This document shows positions 1 through 8,513 of a DNA stretch of 16,810 bases, in pieces (position 1 is the stretch's first letter; the number at the start of each line of letters is the position of its first letter). Source of the DNA: Bdellovibrionales bacterium (GTDB lineage: Bacteria; Bdellovibrionota; Bdellovibrionia; Bdellovibrionales; UBA1609). The notes under the pieces were generated by a model, which did no database searches, was not told where the DNA came from, and saw nothing but the letters and a program-made list of their open reading frames with translations. A program made the translations under genes and the position numbers. Location: NCBI GenBank assembly GCA_020434645.1, contig JAGRAK010000012.1, positions 1 through 16,810 of the forward strand, given 5' to 3'.

Positions 1-912
1 CAAACGATAAAATAAATCTTGTCGAAATTCTCCTGTGCTGACCATTTGCTCAAGATCACGGTTGGTGGCTGCAATAATTCTGACTTCGATTTTTGTATCA
101 TCTGTTCCACCCACTCTTCGAATCACTCTTTCTTGAATGGCACGAAGAAGTTTCACTTGAATCGTCACAGGCAATTCACCCACTTCATCTAAAAAGAGAG
201 TTCCCCCATCAGCCACTTCAAAAAGACCAGCTTTATCTGCAACAGCACCAGTAAATGAACCTTTCTTATGACCAAACATTTCAGATTCCATGAGTGACTC
301 AGGAATTGCTCCGCAATTCACCGGCACAAACGGCTTATCTTTAAATGGCCCATTATAATGTATAGCTTTAGCTATCATCTCCTTACCCGTACCACTTTCG
401 CCGGTAATGAGAACAGTTGTCGGAGTACCTGATACACGACTGATCATATCAAACACTTTATGCATGGGATCGGAGTTGCCGACTAGATTGTGAACAATAT
501 TTTCTTTTACGAGTTCTTTTTTAAGAATTCTATTTTCACCTTCAAGTGATTTCGACTTTAATGCATTGGCGATATTGATTCGCACTTCATCAATTTTAAA
601 TGGCTTCGTGATATAATCATACGCGCCAATTTTCATAGCCTCGACCGCTGTCTCAGCTGTTGCAAATGCCGTGATCATGAAGAATATAGTGTCAGGGCTT
701 TGATCTTTAATATGCTTTAAAAGCTCAAGCCCCGTCACTTTTGGCATTTGCATATCAGAGATCACCATATCAAATGATTTTTTCTTAAAGAGGTCTATGG
801 CCTGCTCTCCATCACAGGCGGTGGTGACTTCATAGCCTTCTTTACGCAGCATTATCTCTAAAAATTCGCGTATGGACTCTTCGTCATCTACTACAAGTAT
901 TCTTTGCTTCAT
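1..912 (-). CDS. pilR: PilR, sigma-54-dependent response regulator of type IV pilus genes (3' end off window)
   Basis: Cytoplasmic NtrC-type activator, expected to be phosphorylated by PilS and to open sigma-54 promoters such as that of the pilin gene. Starting from ATG at 912, 304 codons are readable without a stop. The receiver domain (about 1-120) has the acidic pair D9/D10, phospho-acceptor D53 and K103. The AAA+ domain begins near 140, with Walker A GESGTGKE at 171-178, the sigma-54 contact loop GSFTGA at 218-223 and Walker B ending in D242-E243. The FGHKKGSFTGA form of the loop, with Ser for Ala, is as I recall it typical of PilR proteins. The rest of the AAA+ domain and the Fis-type HTH lie beyond the left edge. 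The gene starts 28 bases after pilS. Identity as PilR rests on both sequence and the pilS neighbour. Confidence 0.93.
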   Translation of the reverse strand, partial: MKQRILVVDDEESIREFLEIMLRKEGYEVTTACDGEQAIDLFKKKSFDMVISDMQMPKVTGLELLKHIKDQSPDTIFFMITAFATAETAVEAMKIGAYDYITKPFKIDEVRINIANALKSKSLEGENRILKKELVKENIVHNLVGNSDPMHKVFDMISRVSGTPTTVLITGESGTGKEMIAKAIHYNGPFKDKPFVPVNCGAIPESLMESEMFGHKKGSFTGAVADKAGLFEVADGGTLFLDEVGELPVTIQVKLLRAIQERVIRRVGGTDDTKIEVRIIAATNRDLEQMVSTGEFRQDLFYRL

Positions 913-917
913 ATATT

Positions 918-923
918 CTCCTT
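918..923 (-). promoter_or_regulatory. Shine-Dalgarno site of pilR
   Basis: The minus strand reads AAGGAG here, five bases before the ATG at 912. It is one of the two clearest ribosome binding sites in the window, and it fixes the pilR start. Confidence 0.75.
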
Positions 924-940
924 AAAACTCTGTTGCTTCA

Positions 941-2620
941 CTATGCTTGTTTTTTTAAATACATCTTATTGGTGTCTGGCGAATTCTTTGCCGGGAACTT
1001 AATTATAAACTTCGTGCCCAAACCCAATTCGCTCTCTACAAAAATTTCTGCATTATGTGTCTCAATAATCTTATGCGTAATGGCCATACCCAAACCAGTG
1101 CCTTGCGGTTTTGTCGTGTGAAAAGGCTCGAAGATGCGCTTTAAATTATCTTGAGTCATTCCGACACCATTATCTTGTATAATCAGTATAACAGAACCCT
1201 CTTGATCAATTGTTTGGATGTAAATTTCTGGCCTCAAAGTGTCATGCATCGCCTGGTAGGCGTTCATTATAATATTAAGTAAGGCTTGCTTAAGTTTATC
1301 ATAATGCCCGTAAACGATGCTTTGAGCGCGCAACTCAGTGCGATGCTCCACTTTACTAGAGAGCTTTTCATTGAGCTTGGCCATCTCGAGCACTTCTTTT
1401 GCGAGATTGTTGATATTTATAGGGTCTTCAATGCGACTGTCTGGTCTTACGAAATCTAAAAACTCAGTGACAAGCTTATTTAAACGATCAATTTCTTTGA
1501 TCACTATAGCCAGTAGCTTTTTATCCTCTGTTGTTTGCGTCTGCAAACTACTTTCAAGAAGTTGCACACTGCCACTAATACTCGCCAGCGGATTGCGAAT
1601 CTCATGAGCTATCCCGGCGGCAAGCTGCCCTACTGCCGCCAGCTTTTCTTTTTGGCGCATTGAAAACTCTAGATTTTTAATTTCAGTCAAGTTCTGAATC
1701 AAACAGAGCACCTGACCGTGATCTGATGTTTTTCTATTAATAACAGATAAAATAACTTCTAAAATCATCTTCTCATTTTTATAATTATAATAATTAAGCT
1801 CATATCTTTCGACGTGAGAAGCATTAGGATTTGAACGTAGACTTGTAATCGCGTTCTCGAGATCTGCAAATATTTCGCCAATAGGTCTGCCCTCTAGGCC
1901 GAGATCACCAAATATTTTAGCCGCACCACGATTTGAACTCACAACCTTATTGTCAGAACTAATAACCATCAACCCAGAGGGAATATTATCAACAATAATC
2001 TCGTTAATATCTGTTAGCGCGCGCACTTCTTCTGTTTTTATTTCTAAATCTTCAGAAACAAAACGAAATTGGTCACCCAAATAACCACCTAGTCCAGCCA
2101 CAATAAACAGTGAAGTATTATTTATTAGCCAAATGGCACGAAGAGACTCCGGATTGAATTGATAGTTTAACGAATAGACAAGAGTCATGCTACCCGAAAT
2201 GATGAGCCCAATTTTTATAGCTGAACTCACACCAAGTATCAGGCCAGATATACCAACGCAGACGAGCGCCACAAATAAAAATAGTGAATGATTAAACCCC
2301 ATTGTTGCCATGACTGCGGCTAGCAGGAGCCCATCAATAATTAGTGTCGCCTGTACACACATTTTTAAATTTGGCGAACCTGGCGCCAGCAATATTAATA
2401 AAAGCTGGGTTAAGAATCCGACAAACATAATAATATGAATTGGCTGCCAGACCTCAAGGCATAAAAAATCACCTTGCAAGAGCTGTAAAAACAACACGCC
2501 CAAATAGGCGACTGAATAAAATGACAATCGAAACCAAGAGTAAGCCGTTACTGCATTTTCATAAATGAAATCTTCATTTAAATCGGCTTTGTATGTCGAT
2601 GCTGCTTCGCCATGAATCAT
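941..2620 (-). CDS. pilS: PilS, membrane sensor histidine kinase of type IV pilus regulation
   Basis: Inner-membrane kinase that phosphorylates PilR. From ATG at 2620 it has 559 residues. The order is six hydrophobic segments (about 24-205), a PAS domain (about 230-320), a HisKA domain with H339 in the HEIRNP box, and a HATPase domain with an N-box (NIIMNAYQA), G1 box DNGVGM and G2 box GTGLGM. The open frame continues 28 codons further into pilC, to a TTG at 2704. I chose 2620 because those extra residues are the out-of-frame end of pilC and the ATG falls 7 bases after the pilC stop. Only a weak GGTGG precedes it, so translational coupling to pilC is likely. In Pseudomonas, PilS senses pilin through its membrane part; that is family knowledge, not visible here. 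Confidence 0.93.
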   Translation of the reverse strand: MIHGEAASTYKADLNEDFIYENAVTAYSWFRLSFYSVAYLGVLFLQLLQGDFLCLEVWQPIHIIMFVGFLTQLLLILLAPGSPNLKMCVQATLIIDGLLLAAVMATMGFNHSLFLFVALVCVGISGLILGVSSAIKIGLIISGSMTLVYSLNYQFNPESLRAIWLINNTSLFIVAGLGGYLGDQFRFVSEDLEIKTEEVRALTDINEIIVDNIPSGLMVISSDNKVVSSNRGAAKIFGDLGLEGRPIGEIFADLENAITSLRSNPNASHVERYELNYYNYKNEKMILEVILSVINRKTSDHGQVLCLIQNLTEIKNLEFSMRQKEKLAAVGQLAAGIAHEIRNPLASISGSVQLLESSLQTQTTEDKKLLAIVIKEIDRLNKLVTEFLDFVRPDSRIEDPININNLAKEVLEMAKLNEKLSSKVEHRTELRAQSIVYGHYDKLKQALLNIIMNAYQAMHDTLRPEIYIQTIDQEGSVILIIQDNGVGMTQDNLKRIFEPFHTTKPQGTGLGMAITHKIIETHNAEIFVESELGLGTKFIIKFPAKNSPDTNKMYLKKQA

Positions 2621-2627
2621 ATTTAAA

Positions 2628-3857
2628 TTATCCACCCGACACAGCACTTGCCATACCAAAGATTGGCAAGTACATGGCCACAACAAGTATCGCAATAATA
2701 CCACCCAATACGACCATGAGTAGAGGCTCTATCATGCTCGTCAGTGCACCGGCGGCTGTCTCAACTTCATCTTCATAAAATGTTGCCACCTTATCTAACA
2801 TTTGATCTAAGTTACCAGTTTGCTCTCCCACAGCAATCATTTGCGATACCATGTGCGGTATAACGGGCGACGCTTTTAATGGCTCAGTTAAAGTTCTTCC
2901 TTTGCTGATGGAGTCCTTAGCCTGAAGCAAGACAGTTTCAATGACGTAATTTTTTGTTGTCGAAGCGGCGATATCAAGACCTTCAATAATACGAACACCC
3001 GCCGATAGCATTGTCGCAAGCGTTCTAGAGAAACGGGCAACAGCCCCTTTAATAATAAGATCACCAAAAAGTGGGGTTTTAACAATGAATTGATCAAGAG
3101 TTTTCCTACCATCTTCAGTCGCATAGTAGTTTTTAATTGAAACAGGAACGGCAATCATAACACCTAGAATGACATACCAGCGCTTAACAAAAAAATCACT
3201 GGCCTCCATCACTTTAAGTGTCAACCACGGGAGCTCCATACCACTATCTGAAAACATTTGTACAAAACTCGGAATAACAAAAATCATGATGGCCGAAATC
3301 ACAATTGCAGCAACAGTAATAACAGCCGCCGGATAAAACATCGCGCCTTTAATTTTGCCTTTGAGTTTTACTGATTTTTCAATATATACGGCCAGACGAT
3401 TCAAAATTGTATCGAGCACACCACCCTCTTCGCCCGCATGAACAAGGTTGACATACATATTGTCAAATATAAGAGGATGCTCTTTCATACAGTCGGCAAG
3501 CCTTCGCCCCTTACTCACTTCGGCCAGTATTGATGTCAGCGCTTTATTCAGAACAGGGCTTCGACCTGGACCAATCATAGCCTCAATGCTTTGCACCACC
3601 GGAACTCCAGATCCGATCAATACTGCAAACTGCCGAGTAAAAACCTGCAACTCCTTAGCATCTATTCCGCCACCGAAGCTAAATTTGGACTTTGTTTTTT
3701 TGTTTACATCTACGGCGCCCGTTTTTGGCGCAATTCTAATAGGGATCAGTTTTTGCGCGCGGATTTTAACACGAGCCTCATTTTCGTTACTGGCTATGAC
3801 TTCACCCTTAACAACTTTACCCTCTTGAGTTTTAGCTTGAAAAAAATAAGCGCTCAA
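2628..3857 (-). CDS. pilC: PilC, type IV pilus inner-membrane platform protein
   Basis: Polytopic platform protein (PilC/GspF family) that couples the PilB and PilT motors to pilin addition and removal. At 409 residues it is the usual length. Two T2SSF domains lie at about 70-195 and 275-400, with hydrophobic segments near 170-195 and 220-240 and at the C-terminus (about 375-400, ending YLPIFGMASAVSGG). The start is TTG at 3857, directly after the pilT stop (TAA then TTG). No ATG is available until well inside the first domain, and a good Shine-Dalgarno stands at the right distance, so the rare start is well supported. The gene belongs to the pilB-T-C-S-R run. Confidence 0.95.
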   Translation of the reverse strand: MSAYFFQAKTQEGKVVKGEVIASNENEARVKIRAQKLIPIRIAPKTGAVDVNKKTKSKFSFGGGIDAKELQVFTRQFAVLIGSGVPVVQSIEAMIGPGRSPVLNKALTSILAEVSKGRRLADCMKEHPLIFDNMYVNLVHAGEEGGVLDTILNRLAVYIEKSVKLKGKIKGAMFYPAAVITVAAIVISAIMIFVIPSFVQMFSDSGMELPWLTLKVMEASDFFVKRWYVILGVMIAVPVSIKNYYATEDGRKTLDQFIVKTPLFGDLIIKGAVARFSRTLATMLSAGVRIIEGLDIAASTTKNYVIETVLLQAKDSISKGRTLTEPLKASPVIPHMVSQMIAVGEQTGNLDQMLDKVATFYEDEVETAAGALTSMIEPLLMVVLGGIIAILVVAMYLPIFGMASAVSGG

Positions 3858-4925
3858 TTAAATACCCGCCTTTTTGAGTAGATTATCAAGCTCTTCAACA
3901 TCAGAAGATTCTTCAAACGCATCTTTCACTTCAATTTTTCTTTTCAAAATTAAATTCAGTAATGTTTGATTTAAAGTGGTCATGCCAGATTTACTTTGAC
4001 CCACTTGCATCATCCCGTAAATTTGATGGAGTTTGTTTTCTCTAATTAAATTACGAATGCTCGGAGTTAATACGAGCACTTCGGCAGCAGCAACAACGCC
4101 ACCCTCTTTTGCTGGTATCAGTCGTTGAGAAATCACAGCATTCAAAGTCAACGACAATTGCACACGTATGCGATCTTGCTGATCAGCCGGAAACACACTT
4201 ACAATTCTCGTAATAGTTGAAATTGCCGAATTCGTATGAAGAGTACCAAAAATCAAGTGACCCGTTTCAGCCACTGTTAATGCCGCTTCAATAGTTTCAA
4301 GATCTCTCATCTCGCCGACCAAACACACATCAGGATCTTGACGCAAAAGATATTTAAGACCAGCAACATAACTGTTCGTATCGACACTAACCTCACGCTG
4401 ATTCACAATACAGCCCAAGTGCTCATGCATATATTCAATAGGGTCTTCTATAGTGATAATATGTCCGCGCCGCTCTTTATTTATTTTATGAATGAGCGAA
4501 GCAATAGTTGTTGATTTTCCGGAGCCTGTTGGACCCGTCACGAGAACAAGTCCATTTGGATAATTGGCAATATCTTGCACCACCGGAGGCAAACCGAGCG
4601 TCATTAGATCGGGTATAACCAACGGTATACGACGAAAGACACCAGACACAACCCCTCTTTGATAGAGCAAATTGCCCCGAAATCTAGCCATGTTTTTTAT
4701 AGCAAAGCTAAAATCTAATTCTTTACGTTCTTCAAACTGTGCTTTTTGCTCATCAGTCAAAACTGAATAACAGAGTGCTTGCACTTCATCGGCGCTGAGC
4801 TCTTGTGATTTCACTCGAACAATTCGACCGTCAAGCCGCAGAGCTGGAGGCGCTCCGGCCACCAGATGCAAATCAGAAGCATTTTTTTTAAAGACTGTTT
4901 TTAAAAGTTGTTGAAGGTTTATCAT
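3858..4925 (-). CDS. pilT: PilT, type IV pilus retraction ATPase
   Basis: Hexameric cytoplasmic ATPase that powers pilus disassembly and twitching. It has 355 residues, standard for PilT. Visible motifs: Walker A GPTGSGKST at 131-139, Asp box ITIEDPIE at 157-164, atypical Walker B with GEMRD at 204-208, His box GHLIFGTLHTN at 222-232, and the PilT signature RNLIRE at 291-296 (preceded by Ser where AIRNLIRE is usual). The C-terminus is short, with no accessory domain. The ATG at 4925 overlaps the pilB stop by four bases (ATGA), and its own stop abuts the pilC start. The signature separates it from PilB and PilU with good confidence. Confidence 0.96.
   Translation of the reverse strand: MINLQQLLKTVFKKNASDLHLVAGAPPALRLDGRIVRVKSQELSADEVQALCYSVLTDEQKAQFEERKELDFSFAIKNMARFRGNLLYQRGVVSGVFRRIPLVIPDLMTLGLPPVVQDIANYPNGLVLVTGPTGSGKSTTIASLIHKINKERRGHIITIEDPIEYMHEHLGCIVNQREVSVDTNSYVAGLKYLLRQDPDVCLVGEMRDLETIEAALTVAETGHLIFGTLHTNSAISTITRIVSVFPADQQDRIRVQLSLTLNAVISQRLIPAKEGGVVAAAEVLVLTPSIRNLIRENKLHQIYGMMQVGQSKSGMTTLNQTLLNLILKRKIEVKDAFEESSDVEELDNLLKKAGI
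3865..3872 (-). promoter_or_regulatory. Shine-Dalgarno site supporting the TTG start of pilC
   Basis: The minus strand reads AAGGCGGG, seven bases before TTG at 3857. The site lies within the last codons of pilT, so pilC translation probably depends on pilT being translated. It is the main reason to accept TTG as the pilC start. Confidence 0.6.
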
Positions 4926-6646
4926 AAATCATCCGCCACAGTGCCGGCCAGCACCTCTTCTACTGATGTCGCACCTTCTTTTAATTTAAGGATCGCCGCG
5001 CGACGCAAGCTGATCATTTTGTCCACCAAAATAGCTTGCCTTTTCACTTCCAGAGTTGAACCACCTTTGAAGATCGCTTCTTTAACTGCAACGCTGAATT
5101 TTAAAACCTCAAAAATCGCCATACGACCAGAGAGCCCGCTACCATTGCATTTTTCACAACCCTCACCTTTTCGCAGGCTGGCGAATCCTGATAGCTCATC
5201 CGGCATAACTCCTAAACCCAGCAATGTGTCTTCTGGCACTCGAGCTTCTGTGATACAGTTTGTGCAGATTCTCTTAATCAATCTCTGCGCCACAACAAGT
5301 GACGTGCTCTCTGCGACTAGATAATCTGCAACACCCATAGAAATAAGTCGATTGACGGTAGAAGCTGTATCATTTGTATGCAATGTTGAAATGACCAAGT
5401 GACCGGTTGCAGCGGCCTTATAAGCTATGCTGGCTGTTTCCATATCTCGAATTTCACCCACCATAATCACTTCTGGATCTTGCCGCAAGAAGGCTCGCAG
5501 CGCCTCTGGAAAACCAAATCCAATTTCAGGGTGAACATGCACCTGATTGATTCCGTCAAAATTAAATTCAACAGGATCTTCAGCTGTTGAAATATTCACA
5601 TCGACTGTATTCAGAGCACCAAGCGCTGAGTAAACGGTTGTTGTCTTACCTGAACCCGTTGGTCCAGTTATAAGAATCATGCCTTGAGGTAACGCCAGCG
5701 CATTTTGAAAAAGTTCGAGCTGCTCAGGCTCCATACCGAGTTTGAACATATCCACTTGTAAATTTGATTTATCTAAAATACGTAACACCACTTTTTCACC
5801 AAATAATGTCGGCAAGCAGTTCACACGAAAATCAATCTCTTGTTTATTTTTAAGTTTCACTTTAAGACGACCATCTTGCGGCTTTCTTCTTTCTGCGATG
5901 TCCATCTTACTTAAGATCTTAAGTCGACTCACGATTGCCCCTGCTGAGCTTTGTGGCGGCTGATGAATTTCTATTAAAGATCCATCAATACGAAAGCGAA
6001 TTCGAAAACGCTTCTCATAAGTCTCAATATGAATATCTGAAGCCTTTAACTTAATGGCCTCTGCAAGCAGAGCATTCACAAATGCGATAATCGGACCATC
6101 TTCAGCGGCACCGTCTTGATCGACCGTCATCACTTCAACTTTATTCTGATCAGAACTTAAACTCTCTTGAGACTCTTCAATTTGTGAGACAAGAGTGTCC
6201 ATTCTTTCGCCAGAACTACCACCATAATACTTCTCAATCGCAACTAAAATTGAATTTTCACTTGCGACCACCAATTCAATTTTACAACGGGTGAGTAAGC
6301 TTAAATCATCTTTTATAAATAAATTACTTGGGTCTGCAAACGCCACAACTAAACTTCGACCAGATTTTTGAACAGGGATAACCATGTGCTTTCGACAAAG
6401 CTGCTGAGAAACTAGTTTTATCGCCTCAGGGTCAATTTCAAAATTAAATAAATCAACAGTGGGCAAGTTGTATTGCTTGCCCATAAATTCAGCCAGATCA
6501 CGATCTTTAACAAAACCGAGTTGAACAAGTGCCGACGTCAGGCGACCGCCCGTTTGCTTTTGTTCTTGTCTGGCGCGCTCCAGTTGATTGATATCTATTA
6601 AACTCTCTCTAACTAAGAGTTCGCCAATGCCTTTTCGTGCACTCAT
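4922..6646 (-). CDS. pilB: PilB, type IV pilus extension ATPase
   Basis: Cytoplasmic GspE/PilB-family ATPase that drives pilin polymerisation. From ATG at 6646 it has 574 residues. It contains an N-terminal MshEN-type domain (about 5-145), the N2 region with SDIHIE near 203-208, Walker A GPTGSGKTT at 328-336, Asp box STAEDPVE at 353-360, Walker B with GEIRD at 397-401, His box GHLVISTLHTND at 415-426, and the zinc-binding tetracysteine C461, C464, C497 and C500. The frame opens two codons earlier at a TTG (6652); the ATG is preferred, although only a GTGGG-like stretch precedes it. It is the first pil gene after an 86-base gap. Confidence 0.95.
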   Translation of the reverse strand: MSARKGIGELLVRESLIDINQLERARQEQKQTGGRLTSALVQLGFVKDRDLAEFMGKQYNLPTVDLFNFEIDPEAIKLVSQQLCRKHMVIPVQKSGRSLVVAFADPSNLFIKDDLSLLTRCKIELVVASENSILVAIEKYYGGSSGERMDTLVSQIEESQESLSSDQNKVEVMTVDQDGAAEDGPIIAFVNALLAEAIKLKASDIHIETYEKRFRIRFRIDGSLIEIHQPPQSSAGAIVSRLKILSKMDIAERRKPQDGRLKVKLKNKQEIDFRVNCLPTLFGEKVVLRILDKSNLQVDMFKLGMEPEQLELFQNALALPQGMILITGPTGSGKTTTVYSALGALNTVDVNISTAEDPVEFNFDGINQVHVHPEIGFGFPEALRAFLRQDPEVIMVGEIRDMETASIAYKAAATGHLVISTLHTNDTASTVNRLISMGVADYLVAESTSLVVAQRLIKRICTNCITEARVPEDTLLGLGVMPDELSGFASLRKGEGCEKCNGSGLSGRMAIFEVLKFSVAVKEAIFKGGSTLEVKRQAILVDKMISLRRAAILKLKEGATSVEEVLAGTVADDL

Positions 6647-6738
6647 ACCCAACCCACATTTTTACAAAAATAAAATCGGTCATTCTTTACTTATATAGAT
6701 TAGTGTTTTGTGACGTTTTTTGTAACTAGACAAACGTC
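6647..6738 (-). promoter_or_regulatory. Gap before pilB with a 7-bp inverted repeat
   Basis: This is the only real gap in the ribF-to-pilR run. It holds a perfect inverted repeat, GACGTTT at 6712-6718 and AAACGTC at 6732-6738, starting at the last base before the aroE-like stop codon. On the minus strand the second arm is not followed by a T-run, so it is not a standard intrinsic terminator for the aroE-like gene. TATATA occurs between the repeat and pilB (about 6692-6697) and could be a -10 element, but I see no good -35 partner and no sigma-54 consensus. An operator is possible but unproven. Confidence 0.3.
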
Positions 6739-7587
6739 CTAAACTGACAAATTTTGCGCACGCAGGTGCTTGCCAAGTCGATCTGTGTAGCTTTCGCTCA
6801 TGAAATTGCGCCCCATGATCTGCTCACACCAAATAATATCTGTTGCCGCTGCCACCTGGTAACCATGAATGCAAGCCGCCCCGACGTCGCGAGCCCCCTT
6901 TAAGAGCTGAGTATCAACAGGCAAAATTGTAAAGTCCACGGCGATACCGCCAGCCTTAAAAAAATTAAAATAATAAAGCTCTTCTAGCATTGGGTTTTCG
7001 GCCGACATAGGCGTGGTATTCACCATTATTCCATGCGTTCCCGGTAGCAAAACAAGCTCCTCTTTTAAAACAACTTTAAAAGTAGCGGCTATATGAGTTC
7101 GCCTTAAACTCTCTATGAATAATTCAACTTTTGATTTGTCTAAACTAGAAATTGAAAAATGCTTGAATCCGCACATAAAAAAAGACGTCACCGCCACTCG
7201 TGCCGCAGCCCCCGAGCCCACAACCAATACCGAACTATCAAAATCAAATTTTTCGCCAAATAACTTAATTACATTTGTTAGGCCATCTACAGCATTCGTT
7301 CTTAAAAACCATTTGCCCTGAGACTTCACAATAGCATCTGCTGCCTTTACCTTATCAACCATCATAGAATGGTTTGGCAAAAGCGAAAGTACCACCTCGC
7401 CTAAGCCTCTACCGATACGAATACCATCATACTTTTGCATTGCGGACTCGAGTACCTGCGGCAAGTCTTCAATTGAAGGCTCTATAAACTCAACTGAATT
7501 CTCTAAGCCATTTTCTTTCATAAAATCACTTAGAAGATTATATCTTGATTCATTTTTTTGAAGTGAAATTTCAACCCATTTAAACAT
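6739..7587 (-). CDS. Divergent AroE-family (shikimate dehydrogenase-like) protein
   Basis: Two-domain oxidoreductase of the shikimate/quinate dehydrogenase fold, 282 residues, the family's usual length. The nucleotide-binding part is clear: GSGAAAR at 124-130 (family GAGGAAR), NTTP at 190-193, VDFT at 217-220, and a C-terminal GYQVAAATDIIW at 242-253 in the place of the GxxMLxxQaaxxFxxW helix. The substrate side is not conserved. The SxS loop is absent near residue 10. The NVTxPxK segment carrying the catalytic Lys reads RIGRGLGE at 57-64. The NTDG segment with the catalytic Asp reads NAVDG at 98-102. A different substrate or loss of catalysis is therefore possible. The ATG overlaps the ribF stop by one base (TAATG). 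An active but very divergent AroE cannot be excluded. Confidence 0.75.
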   Translation of the reverse strand: MFKWVEISLQKNESRYNLLSDFMKENGLENSVEFIEPSIEDLPQVLESAMQKYDGIRIGRGLGEVVLSLLPNHSMMVDKVKAADAIVKSQGKWFLRTNAVDGLTNVIKLFGEKFDFDSSVLVVGSGAAARVAVTSFFMCGFKHFSISSLDKSKVELFIESLRRTHIAATFKVVLKEELVLLPGTHGIMVNTTPMSAENPMLEELYYFNFFKAGGIAVDFTILPVDTQLLKGARDVGAACIHGYQVAAATDIIWCEQIMGRNFMSESYTDRLGKHLRAQNLSV

Positions 7588-8513
7588 TATAGTCCAAAAT
7601 ATTTCTTTGCCACATTAACATCTTTATCAATCTGACAAATTAACTCACGTGCTGATGAAAATTTCAACTCTGGCCGAATTCGACTCAAAAATTGAATGCG
7701 TGAAGACTCACCATAAAATGAACGTCCCTTATCTAATACAAATGTTTCGATTGAAATTTCATGTGAATCATGAAAGGTCGGCTTGCGCCCGACATTTGTA
7801 AGACTCGGCAGATATTCATCATCTACTATAAAATAAGTGATATAAACACCGATTGCCGGCAAAACTTCAAATTGAGTATTGAGATTCGCCGTAGGAAAAC
7901 CCAATTTCTCACCACGACCCTCTCCCCTTTCAATAATGCCAGACAAATAAAAAGGGCGACCAAGGAGCATTGAAACCTGATCAACATCACCCTGTTTCAG
8001 TAATTCTCGCACTCGACTACTCGAAACTATTTCACCATTTAATGTAACCGGGTCTAGTCGACTCAGATCAAATGAGTACTTCTTCGAGAGTGACAAAAGA
8101 TTATCAAACGAGCCCTCTCTCCCGCGTCCGAACGCAAAATCATAACCCACAATAATTTCTTTTGGGCACAGTACGGGGGTCACCCTTTGGCCAATAAACT
8201 CTGCGGCACTGAGTTGTGAAAATTTCAAATCAAAAGGCTCGACGATAAGAACATCTACGCCCATTTTCTCCATCTGTTTTGCCATATCCTCAACCGGAAA
8301 AAGCTGCGCAACGGGACTTTCTGGCCTTAATACTTTTGATGGATGTGGGGCAAAGGTGATGATCACTGAGCAAAGCCCATTTTTCTTAGCCTTTTCAACA
8401 ACTTGAGCAATCAACTGTTGGTGACCGATATGGACGCCATCAAAATTGCCAATGGTCAGCACAGACCCCTTTAGGGGGTATTTGATTTCAGAAATACCTT
8501 GAACCACCTTCAT
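7587..8513 (-). CDS. ribF: RibF, bifunctional riboflavin kinase / FAD synthetase
   Basis: Makes FMN from riboflavin, then FAD from FMN, in the cytoplasm. It has 308 residues, the usual bacterial RibF length. The adenylyltransferase half (about 1-180) shows GNFDGVHIGH at 22-31, FAPHPS, VGYDFAFGRGREG and SSSRVREL. The flavokinase half (about 185-305) shows GRPFYLSG, the GFPTAN motif, TNVGRKPTF and the acidic IETFVLD strand. The ATG at 8513 lacks an evident Shine-Dalgarno. The gene heads the minus-strand run and overlaps the aroE-like stop-start by one base. Nothing looks degraded. Confidence 0.96.
   Translation of the reverse strand: MKVVQGISEIKYPLKGSVLTIGNFDGVHIGHQQLIAQVVEKAKKNGLCSVIITFAPHPSKVLRPESPVAQLFPVEDMAKQMEKMGVDVLIVEPFDLKFSQLSAAEFIGQRVTPVLCPKEIIVGYDFAFGRGREGSFDNLLSLSKKYSFDLSRLDPVTLNGEIVSSSRVRELLKQGDVDQVSMLLGRPFYLSGIIERGEGRGEKLGFPTANLNTQFEVLPAIGVYITYFIVDDEYLPSLTNVGRKPTFHDSHEISIETFVLDKGRSFYGESSRIQFLSRIRPELKFSSARELICQIDKDVNVAKKYFGL

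Noticed and set aside
218..280. GSFTGA in PilR considered as a defective sigma-54 contact loop
   Set aside because: As I recall, PilR proteins such as that of Pseudomonas have this same Ser variant, so it supports the PilR identity and does not suggest loss of function.
2621..2704. 28-residue N-terminal extension of PilS
   Set aside because: The extension is the out-of-frame C-terminus of pilC. The ATG at 2620, just after the pilC stop, gives a normal PilS.
2888..3154. 88-codon minus-strand frame inside pilC
   Set aside because: It is an out-of-frame reading of the conserved second T2SSF domain of PilC.
4908..5324. 138-codon plus-strand open frame
   Set aside because: It is antisense to the C-terminal part of pilB, including the tetracysteine region; no domain or ribosome binding site supports it.
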